From: Heyndrickxia oleronia
Lineage (GTDB): Bacteria; Bacillota; Bacilli; Bacillales; Bacillaceae_C
Direction of reading: 5' to 3'
DNA: 64,000 nt
Assembly: GCF_017809215.1 (NCBI RefSeq)
Contig: NZ_CP065424.1
Span: 3,628,001 to 3,692,000 of the forward strand
The notes beneath the pieces are model-generated. The model ran no database searches, was not told the origin of the DNA, and saw only the letters and a list, made by a program, of their open reading frames with translations. Shown here piece after piece: positions 17,902 to 26,214 of this stretch. The first letter of the stretch is position 1. The number at the start of each line of letters is the position of its first letter. The translations under genes were made by a program, and so were the position numbers.

Positions 17902-18255
17902 TTATTTAGTGAAAATAAAATCTTTATAGAAAATAAACGTTAGGATGCCTGTAATAATTGTATAGCTCAGTGCTAAATAAAATGAGGGTGTTGCTCGAAA
18001 GCTCCTTTCCACTTTATCCAATTTGGTCCAAACCTCTACTTCGAGTTCATTATCTTCATTACTGCTTTGCAGTTTAGAATTAGTGAGCTCTGAAGCAAAA
18101 CCACCTGAAGAATTAAAAAAACTGATAATGATGGTTGCTAAAAGTCCGGTTAGAAAGGACCAATCAAGAAATGAACTGTTGAATAGTTTGGCAATCCCCC
18201 AATTAGCCAAAAGGATAAGACCTAATGTAATAACTGACCAAATCATTTTTTTCAT
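17902..18255 (-). CDS. Small three-helix membrane protein, paralog of the gene at 17340
   Basis: A 117-residue paralog of the convergent gene at 17340: same order of helices, same Ser-rich Gly-Gly centre and the same aromatic C-terminus with FYKDF. The extra residues form an acidic loop (NEDNELEVEVW). GGGGGC lies before the ATG. The two are oriented tail to tail, which suggests an inverted duplication. Confidence 0.65.
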   Translation of the reverse strand: MKKMIWSVITLGLILLANWGIAKLFNSSFLDWSFLTGLLATIIISFFNSSGGFASELTNSKLQSSNEDNELEVEVWTKLDKVERSFRATPSFYLALSYTIITGILTFIFYKDFIFTK

Positions 18256-18725
18256 GGTCTGCCCCCTTTATTTTAATATGATTATTCTGTAGTACAAAAT
18301 TGATAGAATAAAGCTTGCGCACTCTTCTATTCCCTTCTGCTCTCTCTTTTTAGTATTTACTTCAGTTGCAGATTTGTCATTTGGTAATCTGATAGTAGTT
18401 TATGAGTATACAGTAATATTAATTAGGTTTTTTATTAATATATCAGTTATTATATGATTAATATACCAAAATTTCCTTTATTTTCAAAATACACCACAAT
18501 GCAACATGGAAATAATTTTATTAAAAATGTTACAATCCATTCGGAAAACATTCGAAAATATTCCATTCCAGTAGGAAATAAAACAAATTTTAAGGATAAT
18601 TTTGTAATCTTCCTGCCACTGTCAGCATTGAAAATAACATGATTAACTTTGGTTTAAACTCAGTTAAGTTGAATAAAACAATACTTATAGGAGCAAAGGT
18701 TCATAATTCTAAGGAGATGTTTGGT
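18256..18725. other. Intergenic region, nothing evident
   Basis: About 470 very AT-rich bases between the 17902 gene and the start of an interrupted membrane gene. A short plus-strand ORF near 18454 has no ribosome binding site or recognisable content and is not accepted. AAGGAG at 18715-18720 belongs to the gene starting at 18726. Confidence 0.4.
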
Positions 18726-18915
18726 TGTTATATTTATCTATCATATTATTTATTTTAGTTGGAATTTATTTAGTTGCATCTGGAATTAATATGTTTTTTA
18801 AGGCTCTTTTCTCAAACATTGTTGCTATTTAAGTAAAGTTATAAGTATTAAATATCGACTGAGGATCGCTAAACTTTTCATTTTACTGAGAAAACTTTCA
18901 TGATCTTTCGCTCTC

Positions 18916-19120
18916 AACCCAGAATGAAAATGGGTTCACTGCCCCATAATGTAGATACCACAAACAGTGAGTATATGACGTAGCTCTTATTGGTGGTTTT
19001 ACCCTGTTGAGAAAACTGTTGGAATGAATTTGGTGCACAACCCATTGTTAGCTCTCTCATTTCGAGAGATGACTACGAACAGAAAAATGTTTAATTTCAA
19101 ATTCATTCCACTGTTTGTGG
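18916..19120 (+). ncRNA. Candidate bridge RNA of the IS110-family element
   Basis: The region between the left end and the transposase is highly structured. Arms are: AACCCA/TGGGTT (18916-18936); CCACAAACAGTG (18958-18969) with CACTGTTTGTGG (19109-19120), perfect; TGGAATGAATTTG (19020-19032) with CAAATTCATTCCA (19098-19110), perfect; and an inner TCTCTC/GAGAGA hairpin. The unpaired segment 18970-19019 holds GTAGCTCTT (18980-18988), the exact complement of the right target flank AAGAGCTAC, and TGAGAAAA (19008-19015), identical to the left target flank. ACAGAAAA at 19079-19086 equals the element's right end. These look like target and donor guides. Transcript ends are unknown. Confidence 0.68.
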
Positions 19121-19143
19121 AATATTTTCAGAAGGTGGAGTGA

Positions 19144-20277
19144 ATGGAAACATTGCACAAACGATGTGCGGGCTTAGATGTTCATTCGGAAACAATAGTT
19201 GCCTGCGTCATTCTTGGAGAATCAGAGACCGACTTGGTTAAGGAGACCGAAACATTTCCTACTTTGACGAAGGACCTGTTTCATCTTCTTAAATGGCTTG
19301 AGGAGAAGGAAGTAACCCACATCGCAATGGAAAGTACAGGCGTCTACTGGAAACCTGTATACAATATCTTAGAGGATTTCTTTGATATTACTTTGGCAAA
19401 TGCTCAAAGGATTAAAAATGTCCCTGGAAGGAAAACAGATGTTTCGGATGCTGAATGGATTGCTAAATTATTAAGACATGGCTTAATAGAGAAAAGTTTT
19501 GTCCCTTCTGAAGACTTTCGAAATTTAAGAGATTTGACTCGCCTCAGAAAAAAATGGATTGGACACATGACATCCGAAAAAAACCGAATCCAAAAGGTAC
19601 TAGAGTCCTCAAATATTAAATTAAGCACAGTTATTTCAGATGTATTTGGAGTATCAGGACGAAAACTGTTGGAACAACTCATGAATGAAGGTTATATCGA
19701 CCAAGAAGATGTCGAACAAAAAATACATGGAAGAATGGCCCATAAAAAGCAATTGATTACCGACTCACTATTTGGAACATTAAATGATCACCAGCTATTT
19801 CTTATTAAGCAATCTTGGATGCACATTGTTAATTTAGAAGAATTAATATCAGATATCGAGAAAAGAATCGACGTCATTTTATCCAACTATCAGGAGGAAG
19901 TACAGCTTCTGATTACAATGCCGGGAATTAAGAAAGACACGGCAGCTGTTATCATTGCGGAAATAGGAGTAGATATGGGACAATTTCCAACCTCTAAACA
20001 TCTTGCATCATGGGCAGGATTGTCGCCCGGAAATCACGAAAGTGCCGGAAGGAAAAAAAACACTAAAACGGTTAAAGGAAATCCTCATATTAAATCTGCA
20101 TTGTGTGAGGCTGCGTGGGCTGTTTCAAGAAGTCGGAAACAAAGATTAGGAATCAAATATTGGTCACTAGCTGCAAGAAGGGGAAAGAAAAAAGCACTCG
20201 TTGCCATCGGACATCGAATGCTAACTATTGTCTATCATATGCTTCAGAATAAGGAACCCTACCACGAGTCAACTTAA
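19144..20277 (+). CDS. IS110-family transposase (DEDD recombinase)
   Basis: A 377-residue recombinase. The N-terminal RuvC-like domain shows GLDVH (Asp12), MESTGVYW (Glu63) and GRKTDVSDAEWIA (Asp99, Asp102). The C-terminal Transposase_20 domain shows MPGIKKDTAAVIIAEIG and WAGLSPGNHESAG, with the likely catalytic Ser at about residue 300. It is intact, with GGAGTGA before the ATG. In this family the protein and a noncoding RNA from the element guide insertion between chosen target and donor sequences. The long 5' noncoding region points to the IS110 subgroup rather than IS1111. Confidence 0.93.
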   Translation: METLHKRCAGLDVHSETIVACVILGESETDLVKETETFPTLTKDLFHLLKWLEEKEVTHIAMESTGVYWKPVYNILEDFFDITLANAQRIKNVPGRKTDVSDAEWIAKLLRHGLIEKSFVPSEDFRNLRDLTRLRKKWIGHMTSEKNRIQKVLESSNIKLSTVISDVFGVSGRKLLEQLMNEGYIDQEDVEQKIHGRMAHKKQLITDSLFGTLNDHQLFLIKQSWMHIVNLEELISDIEKRIDVILSNYQEEVQLLITMPGIKKDTAAVIIAEIGVDMGQFPTSKHLASWAGLSPGNHESAGRKKNTKTVKGNPHIKSALCEAAWAVSRSRKQRLGIKYWSLAARRGKKKALVAIGHRMLTIVYHMLQNKEPYHEST

Positions 20278-20751
20278 ATTAGCATTATAGACAAACAACA
20301 GAAAAGTTAAACGAGAAACCGAAAAACTCGGTAGCTCTGCTTTCCTATTGCCCAAATTAAATTATTTATAGCTTGCACAATTTTAATCAAGTTTAAACTC
20401 AATAAATTATTCTTAAAGGCGGAGTTTTATTTTCACAGAAAAGAGCTACAATCTCCATAAGAACCGCTAGATCCTTTATTAGGAGTAAAAGCCGGTAGTT
20501 GGGCTTTTACAAAACAACAACTAGACGAAAACAGCCTTTTTAAAAGAGAATAAAAAAGATAAAAAATGGTGGTACTACATAATTGGTATTTTAGAGGTTA
20601 TTTTAGATATTATATCAGATCCAATTACTAGTGTAGGGTTTCGTATTTTTTTTGGAGGTTTATTTATTTTAGCTGGATTGCTGTTATTACTGCTTTAATT
20701 TATTATTACCAAATGATTAAGTAGAATAACACCTAAAGATAAGTAGTGATA

Positions 20752-20998
20752 TTGTGGAAGAAGTTTTTTCAGGTATATTTGTTTTTTACTATGAGTGTAA
20801 TTTTACTATGGACTGGTATTTTTTATATTAATAAAAAAGATATAAGGAACCAGATGATGGGATGAAGTATATATTAAAATTTACACCACTGCCGCAAATA
20901 ATAATTTATTGGCTTGTAAAAATTTTTTATCATTGCTGGTTTGTTAGGAATATTTTCTTGTATCTATGTAATGATTCAAAATATTTACTATTAGTTTA
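20752..20998 (+). pseudogene. Decayed small membrane-protein gene
   Basis: Three short consecutive frames encode hydrophobic pieces: a first stretch FFTMSVILLWTGIFYINKK, then DDGMKYILKFTPLPQIIIY, then IAGLLGIFSCIYVMIQNIYY to a stop near 20998. They would form one protein of two or three helices if two frameshifts are undone. The family is not recognised. It follows another broken small membrane gene, so this spot looks like a decaying cluster. Confidence 0.35.
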
Positions 20999-21081
20999 GT
21001 AAAAAATTAATAGCTCTAGCATCATTGCTATAAAACATTACTGGCAAACATATTGCCGTATATCCAATACATAAAAAATCA

Positions 21082-21119
21082 CCCCGTAAAAATTAGTTTG
21101 GTGTCTAACATTTACGGGG
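21082..21119 (-). terminator. Terminator of the ECF/nucleoside hydrolase operon
   Basis: CCCCGTAAA pairs with TTTACGGGG; on the minus strand the stem is followed by TGATTTTTTATG. It lies downstream of the operon that ends at 21264. Confidence 0.65.
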
Positions 21120-21263
21120 CTGTTCAGGATAGGAATTTTTAGGAGCTAAGACTCTAAACTCAGAGCGTTTTTTCTACGCTTGGCGCTAAATGATCCATAA
21201 AATGCACTGTTAATAATCTATTAATACCACATTCATAGTGTTTCTAAATGGGTTTTCCAATGG

Positions 21264-22190
21264 TTATATCTTATCCAAAACTTCTAAAGCATTTATTAAC
21301 TCAGATATAAACATTTCTCGATTAACCTTCTCTAATACTAGTATGTTTTTTGCTTGGTTTGAGACTAGTCTTTTATCAGCAAAAGTTAATCCTCTTGCTT
21401 TTCCTTCTGTCACCACATCGACATAGTAGGAAGTTCCAGAAAACATCTTAGGATTTAATATATATGCCACTGCACATAAATCATGAATCGGGCTATTGAT
21501 AAAACCAAATTGTCTACCAGATTTATTGTAAAAATGAAGTAGTTCGTAAGCTAAATGACTGACTCTACCTTTATTTTTTAGTGAATTAATTTCTTCTATA
21601 GTTATTTCAGCCTGCTCCGTGACATCCAAACCTGACATAACAACAGGTATGCCAGAATTGAACACTATTTGTGCCGCTTCTGGATCTACATAAATATTAA
21701 ATTCAGCCAATGGTGTTTTATTACCACGGTCAAGTCCCCCACCCATAATGCTAATGTATTCTATTTTACTTCGAACGTCAGGAATTACCTTTATTAATAA
21801 CGCTATATTGGTCAATGGACCTAAACCAACTAAAATCACCTTATCATTGCATTTCATTATTGTTTCATACATAAATAAAATAGCATTGTTTGAAGTGATT
21901 GGGTACTTTTCTCCATTAAAGTAAGGGCCGTCCATACCACTTTCTCCATGAGCTTCAGGAGCAACACAGAGATCTTTTGTTAATGGTTCTGATTGTCCCA
22001 TTGCTAACGGAATAGTAGAATTTACAAATTCCAATATGTTTTTTGCATTGGTAGTAACTTTTTCTAATGTTTGATTACCACCAATCGTTGTAATTCCTAA
22101 TATATTTAATTTGTTAGAATTAGCTATCGCTGTCAAAATAGCTAAGGCATCATCATGTCCTGGATCACAATCAATTATTATATTTTTCAT
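21264..22190 (-). CDS. Inosine/uridine-preferring nucleoside hydrolase
   Basis: A 308-residue nucleoside N-ribohydrolase, which splits nucleosides into ribose and base. The metal-binding signature DCDPGHDDA is at residues 6-14, and EFNIYVDPEAAQIV and the C-terminal HDLCAVAYIL segment with the catalytic His are present. The start is the ATG at 22190, inside the end of the upstream ATPase gene (overlap about 20 bp), so it is the last gene of the ECF operon. That position suggests the transporter brings in nucleosides or related compounds for cleavage in the cytoplasm. Confidence 0.9.
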   Translation of the reverse strand: MKNIIIDCDPGHDDALAILTAIANSNKLNILGITTIGGNQTLEKVTTNAKNILEFVNSTIPLAMGQSEPLTKDLCVAPEAHGESGMDGPYFNGEKYPITSNNAILFMYETIMKCNDKVILVGLGPLTNIALLIKVIPDVRSKIEYISIMGGGLDRGNKTPLAEFNIYVDPEAAQIVFNSGIPVVMSGLDVTEQAEITIEEINSLKNKGRVSHLAYELLHFYNKSGRQFGFINSPIHDLCAVAYILNPKMFSGTSYYVDVVTEGKARGLTFADKRLVSNQAKNILVLEKVNREMFISELINALEVLDKI

Positions 22191-22998
22191 ATTTTTCCCT
22201 TTCCAATAAATCTTCAATCGTTAATACGCCTTCATAGCCTAAAATAGTAGCCAATTGGCAAATGACAGGCTGCTTTAAATCACTAAATTCTAAAAGTTTT
22301 TCATCCCAAAATATTTCCATAGGAGATGCATCTCTTCTTTTTTGTTTATCCGCAAAAACAATCACTCGTTTAAATTCACGTACAACAAATTCCATATCAT
22401 GTGTAATAGTAATTACTGTTTTATTTTGATCTGATAAATAGTTAATAATATTGCCTAACCGTTCAGTTGACTCTCTATCTTGTCCAGCAGTAGGTTCATC
22501 TAAAATGATCACATGCGGATCCATAGCAATTACTGCAGCCATGGTTATAAATTTTCTTTTCGAATAAGGTAAGTTATAAGGGTGTTCATCTAAAGACTCT
22601 GTTAAACCACAAATTTCAGCTGCTTTCGCTACTCTATCTTTCACGACAGAATCTCCTAATTTCTGGTTCTTAGGACCATATGCAATCTCTTTATAAATAG
22701 TATCTTGAAAAATTTGGTCATCGGGATTTTGAAATACATAACCAACCTTCTTAGAAATCTCTGCAGTGGTTGCCTTCTTAGTGGAAACACCGTCTACTAA
22801 AACTTCACCTTTCGTTGGTAATAGCAGCCTATTCATTAGTTTAACTGTCGTTGTTTTACCAGCACCGTTCTGCCCAATTATGGCAACTGATTCACCTAGT
22901 TCAAAATCCAAATTAATATCTTGAACAGCTTCATAACCGTTAGAATATGTGTACCAAACATTTTTTAGTGATAGATAAGGCACTTTACACTTCACCAT
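22171..22998 (-). CDS. ECF transporter ATPase with an atypical signature motif
   Basis: A 275-residue ABC ATPase with Walker A GQNGAGKTT, Q-loop VFQNPDDQIF, Walker B VIILDEPTAG and a switch His in TITHD. The signature that is normally LSGGQ reads LPYSKRKFITMA, so its half-site probably does not hydrolyse ATP in the usual manner. Paired with the canonical ATPase encoded upstream, it would form an asymmetric EcfA/EcfA' dimer. It overlaps both neighbours on the minus strand. Confidence 0.88.
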   Translation of the reverse strand: MVKCKVPYLSLKNVWYTYSNGYEAVQDINLDFELGESVAIIGQNGAGKTTTVKLMNRLLLPTKGEVLVDGVSTKKATTAEISKKVGYVFQNPDDQIFQDTIYKEIAYGPKNQKLGDSVVKDRVAKAAEICGLTESLDEHPYNLPYSKRKFITMAAVIAMDPHVIILDEPTAGQDRESTERLGNIINYLSDQNKTVITITHDMEFVVREFKRVIVFADKQKRRDASPMEIFWDEKLLEFSDLKQPVICQLATILGYEGVLTIEDLLEREKYEKYNN

Positions 22999-23839
22999 CC
23001 TTACGTAAGATGTCCTGTACTTCTTGTACTGTTAAAGGTATCGTATCTGTAGTTTTCAAATGATTATCCTTAGCCTTTTGGATATAATATAGCGCTACTT
23101 GTGGCAATTGCCCTCCATACTTTAGTACCTTAGGATCTGCCAAAATTTCTTTTGTAGGACCGGTCATAGCCAGCTGTCCTTTGCTCATTAATAAAATTTC
23201 ATCACAATACTCCGCTAATAAATCAACTTTATGATCCACTAGCAAGATGGTTTTACCTTGCTTTTTTAAAAGATGGATGATTTTAAAAATATCTTCACTA
23301 CTTTTAGGGTCTAATTGTGAAGTTGGTTCATCTAAAATGATAAATTCTGGATCTAAAGCAATGATTGAAGCTATTGCAACCCTTTGTTTTTGTCCACCCG
23401 ATAATTCAAAAGGATTCTTGTTAATCAAATCTTCTAAGCGAAACATTTTGACTAGATCATTAACTTTTTTTATCATTTCATCACGTGGCACACCTATATT
23501 TTCCATCCCATAGGCAATTTCCTCATATACGGTATCCTTTACCCCGGATAGCTGGGTAAACGGATTTTGAAACGAATAACCGATGATTGTGGCAAGCTCT
23601 CCGATATTATATTCATTTAAATGCTTCCCTTTTATCATCACGTCCCCTACTAATTGCCCTTTGTAAAGCTCAGGGATAAAGCCTCTAATGATATTACATA
23701 ATGTCGTTTTTCCTGACTCATTTGCTCCCACTAGACCATAGACGCGTCCTTTTTCGAATTCAAATGAGACATCGTGAATCGTTTCATTATTTTCTAAAGG
23801 ATATTTATAACTAATATTCTTTAACGATAGAATGCTCAT
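22985..23839 (-). CDS. ECF transporter ATPase, canonical
   Basis: An ABC ATPase of about 284 residues with Walker A GANESGKTT, Q-loop SFQNPFTQLSG, complete signature LSGGQKQRVAIA, Walker B FIILDEPTSQLDP and switch LLVDHK. The ATG at 23839 overlaps the stop of the upstream EcfT gene; an earlier in-frame start would run into that gene. It forms the second ATPase of the energy-coupling module. Confidence 0.92.
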   Translation of the reverse strand: MSILSLKNISYKYPLENNETIHDVSFEFEKGRVYGLVGANESGKTTLCNIIRGFIPELYKGQLVGDVMIKGKHLNEYNIGELATIIGYSFQNPFTQLSGVKDTVYEEIAYGMENIGVPRDEMIKKVNDLVKMFRLEDLINKNPFELSGGQKQRVAIASIIALDPEFIILDEPTSQLDPKSSEDIFKIIHLLKKQGKTILLVDHKVDLLAEYCDEILLMSKGQLAMTGPTKEILADPKVLKYGGQLPQVALYYIQKAKDNHLKTTDTIPLTVQEVQDILRKDGEV

Positions 23840-24576
23840 GATAGGATCCTCCAAACAATATAACTGATTAAAATGACTGCACAAAACGTTATAATCAGAT
23901 AATCAGCCTTTTGCTTTTTAAGTTCGTAAATGGATGTCTTTTTTGCTCCAGAAGAAAAAGCGCGTGATTCCAAAGTTAACACTCTTTCTTCAATTTGTTG
24001 AATCGATGATAGAACTAACGGACCGATCATAGGAACAAAAGCTTTCATTCTAACGAACATACTCCCCTCGGTTTCAATTCCGCGAGATCTTTGAGCATCT
24101 GTGATCGTTTTAGACAAACTCATCATTTGCGGAATAAGCTGAATAGTGGAAGCGATTACAAAAGTCACTTTTTGAGAAACTCCAGATTTCTCTAAAGCAT
24201 AGATAATATCTTTTACACTAGTGACTTGGAAAAACCAAATAACGCTAGAACTGATAGCAATAATCTTTGCTGTCATATTTAAACTTGTCGTTAAACCAAT
24301 TTGAGAAAAATGAATGATTCCCCAAATTTTTTGAGAATCATCATTCACAACAATAAAAACTTGGATAATAAATATAAATAACACAACTATTAAAATTGAC
24401 TTCACAAACGTTGCTAAAAACTTAGTAGCCGTCCTGGAACAAAGGCTTATTAGTAACATGAATGGAAGAACCATATATTGGAATATGTATCCAGGTGTGA
24501 ACATACTTAATAAAATAATTAGAATGACAAAAGCAAATTTAGATGAAGGATAAAGTTTTCCAATACGACTATCCAT
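23836..24576 (-). CDS. ECF transporter transmembrane subunit (EcfT)
   Basis: A 246-residue membrane protein with five to six helices. The cytoplasmic coupling segments characteristic of EcfT are present: SRGIETEGSMFVRMKAFVP and LTLESRAFSSGAKKT, each with the Ala/Ser-Arg-Gly type motif that contacts the ATPases. It overlaps the S-component gene upstream and the ATPase gene downstream by a few bases, so the four transporter parts are translationally coupled. Confidence 0.9.
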   Translation of the reverse strand: MDSRIGKLYPSSKFAFVILIILLSMFTPGYIFQYMVLPFMLLISLCSRTATKFLATFVKSILIVVLFIFIIQVFIVVNDDSQKIWGIIHFSQIGLTTSLNMTAKIIAISSSVIWFFQVTSVKDIIYALEKSGVSQKVTFVIASTIQLIPQMMSLSKTITDAQRSRGIETEGSMFVRMKAFVPMIGPLVLSSIQQIEERVLTLESRAFSSGAKKTSIYELKKQKADYLIITFCAVILISYIVWRILS

Positions 24577-25180
24577 TCACATTTCCCCCTTTCTTAATAT
24601 ATGGCTCACCATAATTTAACTTAATTAAAAATCTATCTGGAACTCTTCTAATAATTAACCAACTAATACCGAAATTTAGGATTGTATTAATTGAACCTGA
24701 AATTAAATTTGTGGATACAACGGAATTCCATAATTCTTTTCCTGTTGCAAGAAACGTTGCTGTAATTAAATCTGTCCCTGCACCAGTTACTCCACCAAAC
24801 ATAAAAACTGTAACGATAGCTGCCGTGAATGCTGATACAATTGTTAATAGTATACAAGATAGAATGATACCAAAAATATTGTTATAAAATTTCCATTTTG
24901 ATAAATAGCCTGATACAAAACCAATACTCATTGACACGATACTGAACCCTATTGCAATAGGATTAAGCATCCCATTTACGACATTTCCTAAAAGACCAGT
25001 TAGCAATCCAATCCAAGGTCCTGCAATCATCGATACCATTATTGTTCCTATTTGATCAACAAAAACTGGCAACTTTAATATAGTCGATAGTTGATAACCA
25101 ACTACATTTAATGAAACACCTACTGGGATTAATAATAATGCTAGTAATGAAAAATCATACCTTATCCCTCTTTTCATCAT
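24569..25180 (-). CDS. ECF transporter substrate-binding S component
   Basis: A 203-residue protein with six membrane helices, first gene of the operon. LNVVGYQLSTILKLPVFVDQ and the following GTIMVSMIAGPWIGLLTG are typical of one group of ECF S components. Substrate is not fixed by sequence alone; the nucleoside hydrolase at the end of the operon points to a nucleoside. A Crp/Fnr-type site and a -10 element lie upstream, and the Crp/Fnr gene is the next gene up. Confidence 0.82.
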   Translation of the reverse strand: MMKRGIRYDFSLLALLLIPVGVSLNVVGYQLSTILKLPVFVDQIGTIMVSMIAGPWIGLLTGLLGNVVNGMLNPIAIGFSIVSMSIGFVSGYLSKWKFYNNIFGIILSCILLTIVSAFTAAIVTVFMFGGVTGAGTDLITATFLATGKELWNSVVSTNLISGSINTILNFGISWLIIRRVPDRFLIKLNYGEPYIKKGGNVNG

Positions 25181-25311
25181 CCTGCTCCTTTTTATTAGAT
25201 TTAAAATTTCAGATGTATAAATGACATATCACAAATAAATATAACTTCCCTTATACCAGTAATCATTTATTTTAAAGCGCTAACATTTCATTTTTTACTA
25301 GATATAAGATT

Positions 25312-25363
25312 TAAATATAGTATATATTCAGCTATAAAGCGGATAAAAGGTCAAATGTCCTTT
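25312..25363 (-). promoter_or_regulatory. ECF operon promoter with a Crp/Fnr-type palindrome
   Basis: AAAGGTCAAATGTCCTTT (25346-25363) is an 18-bp near-palindrome. On the minus strand it is followed by TATACT (25324-25319), a consensus-like -10, with no good -35. The expected transcription start is near 25312-25313, putting the palindrome centre at about -41.5 to -42.5, the usual class II activator position for Crp/Fnr proteins. The regulator gene is adjacent. Confidence 0.6.
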
Positions 25364-25415
25364 CGTTTGATATTTCATAATGAGATGGAACAACTATTTT
25401 TTTCAGGCAAAAAAT

Positions 25416-25463
25416 AATCCGAACGTCATCAAATCCTTCCGAAAAGATTCGATAACGTTCGGA
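25416..25463 (-). terminator. Terminator after the Crp/Fnr gene
   Basis: ATCCGAACGT pairs with ACGTTCGGAT, flanked by A- and T-rich runs on both sides. It separates the regulator gene from the ECF operon, which therefore needs its own promoter. Confidence 0.75.
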
Positions 25464-25515
25464 TATTCTTTTTATAAGATATCGCCTTTGGAGTGAACTT
25501 TATCATTTTTGCACT

Positions 25516-26214
25516 TCATTCATTGATACTATGTTTCATCTTTATATATTGCTGTTTTGACATCGTTAATTTTCTATTAGAACTTGATATCTCATTCAAT
25601 TCTTTTAATTGTTTGATGCTTCTACCAACTGTACGGATGCTTAGCCCTATTTGACTTGCAATATCCTTATATTGATCATCAATATAAATTGATCTGGTTA
25701 GACTATTTTTATTGCTATTCCTCTCATAATATCTGATCAAAAAATATCTGACTCGATCAATACCTTTGTATTGATAAAAAATACCATCGTTTCCTGAACT
25801 AATATATAAATCTTCAGCTAATAACACAGAACATCGTCTCAAAAGGGAAATATCTGACATAATCAACTGATAAACTAATGCCGACTCTATTCTAACTGCC
25901 GTTACTTTTGTTAAACAGGTTATCGTGGCAATGTATTGTTCTCTTCTAGACATTATCTCCAATAACCCTATGTTTCCGTTCGTTTTATCCACTTGAAAAT
26001 AGGAATAATCACTTCCATCTTCATAATCTCTTAAACCCATAGCTATGCCATCTTTAATGAAATAGACATAATTTGGAAAGTCTCCTCTAGAAATAATGAC
26101 AGAGTTTGGTTCAAACACTAGCTCTGTCCCAAACTCATCTATAAACTCGGATATTACGGAAAAGTTAAACTCTGTTTCATTCCCATACTTCTCCCACATT
26201 TTTTTTAAGTTCAT
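25516..26214 (-). CDS. Crp/Fnr-family transcriptional regulator
   Basis: A 232-residue regulator with an N-terminal cyclic-nucleotide-binding-like beta barrel (VFEPNSVIISRGDFPNYVYFIKDG) and a C-terminal helix-turn-helix (YKDIASQIGLSIRTVGRSIKQL). The Arg/Ser residues that hold cAMP in Crp are not evident and there is no Fnr-type cysteine cluster, so the signal is something else. It lies directly upstream of the ECF/nucleoside hydrolase operon in the same direction and is the best candidate for its activator. Confidence 0.85.
   Translation of the reverse strand: MNLKKMWEKYGNETEFNFSVISEFIDEFGTELVFEPNSVIISRGDFPNYVYFIKDGIAMGLRDYEDGSDYSYFQVDKTNGNIGLLEIMSRREQYIATITCLTKVTAVRIESALVYQLIMSDISLLRRCSVLLAEDLYISSGNDGIFYQYKGIDRVRYFLIRYYERNSNKNSLTRSIYIDDQYKDIASQIGLSIRTVGRSIKQLKELNEISSSNRKLTMSKQQYIKMKHSINE

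Larger units (their letters stand above)
18895..20442 (+). mobile_element. IS110-family insertion sequence
   Basis: About 1548 bp inserted in MITE copy D, placed by comparison with the intact copies. The left boundary follows TGAGAAAA and the element begins CTTTCATGATC. The right end reads TTTTCACAGAAAA, followed by GAGCTAC of the MITE. There are no terminal inverted repeats and no clear target duplication, only the AGAAAA shared by target and element end, as expected for IS110. It contains one transposase gene with a 250-bp structured 5' noncoding region and a 165-bp 3' noncoding region. Confidence 0.85.
18802..20536 (+). mobile_element. MITE-like repeat, copy D, interrupted by the IS110-family element
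   Basis: The left part is 18802-18894 (GGCTCTTTTCTC to ACTGAGAAAA) and the right part 20443-20536 (GAGCTACAATC to AACAGCC). Joined they make 187 bp, matching the intact copies. Flanks are TTTTTTAA (18794-18801) and TTTTTAAA (20537-20544), an 8-bp duplication with one change. Confidence 0.85.
18726..20698 (+). pseudogene. Small membrane-protein gene split by a MITE that carries an IS110 element
   Basis: A TTG start at 18726 with AAGGAG upstream encodes a hydrophobic helix (LYLSIILFILVGIYLVASG) and then INMFFK, where MITE copy D begins. Beyond the MITE, at 20545, the frame resumes with ENKKDKKWWYYIIGILEV and ends in LFILAGLLLLLL before a stop at 20696-20698. Removing the MITE, its internal IS and one target duplication joins FFK to ENKK in frame, giving about 75 residues with two or three helices. 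The function is unknown. Confidence 0.7.

Noticed and set aside
18454..18642. 62-codon ORF upstream of the nested insertion
   Set aside because: No ribosome binding site, biased only by AT content, no motif.
21082..21119. Hairpin with GGGGCTGTT next to it as a further MITE end
   Set aside because: Only GGCTGTT matches; the rest of the terminus is absent, and the stem works as a terminator for the ECF operon.
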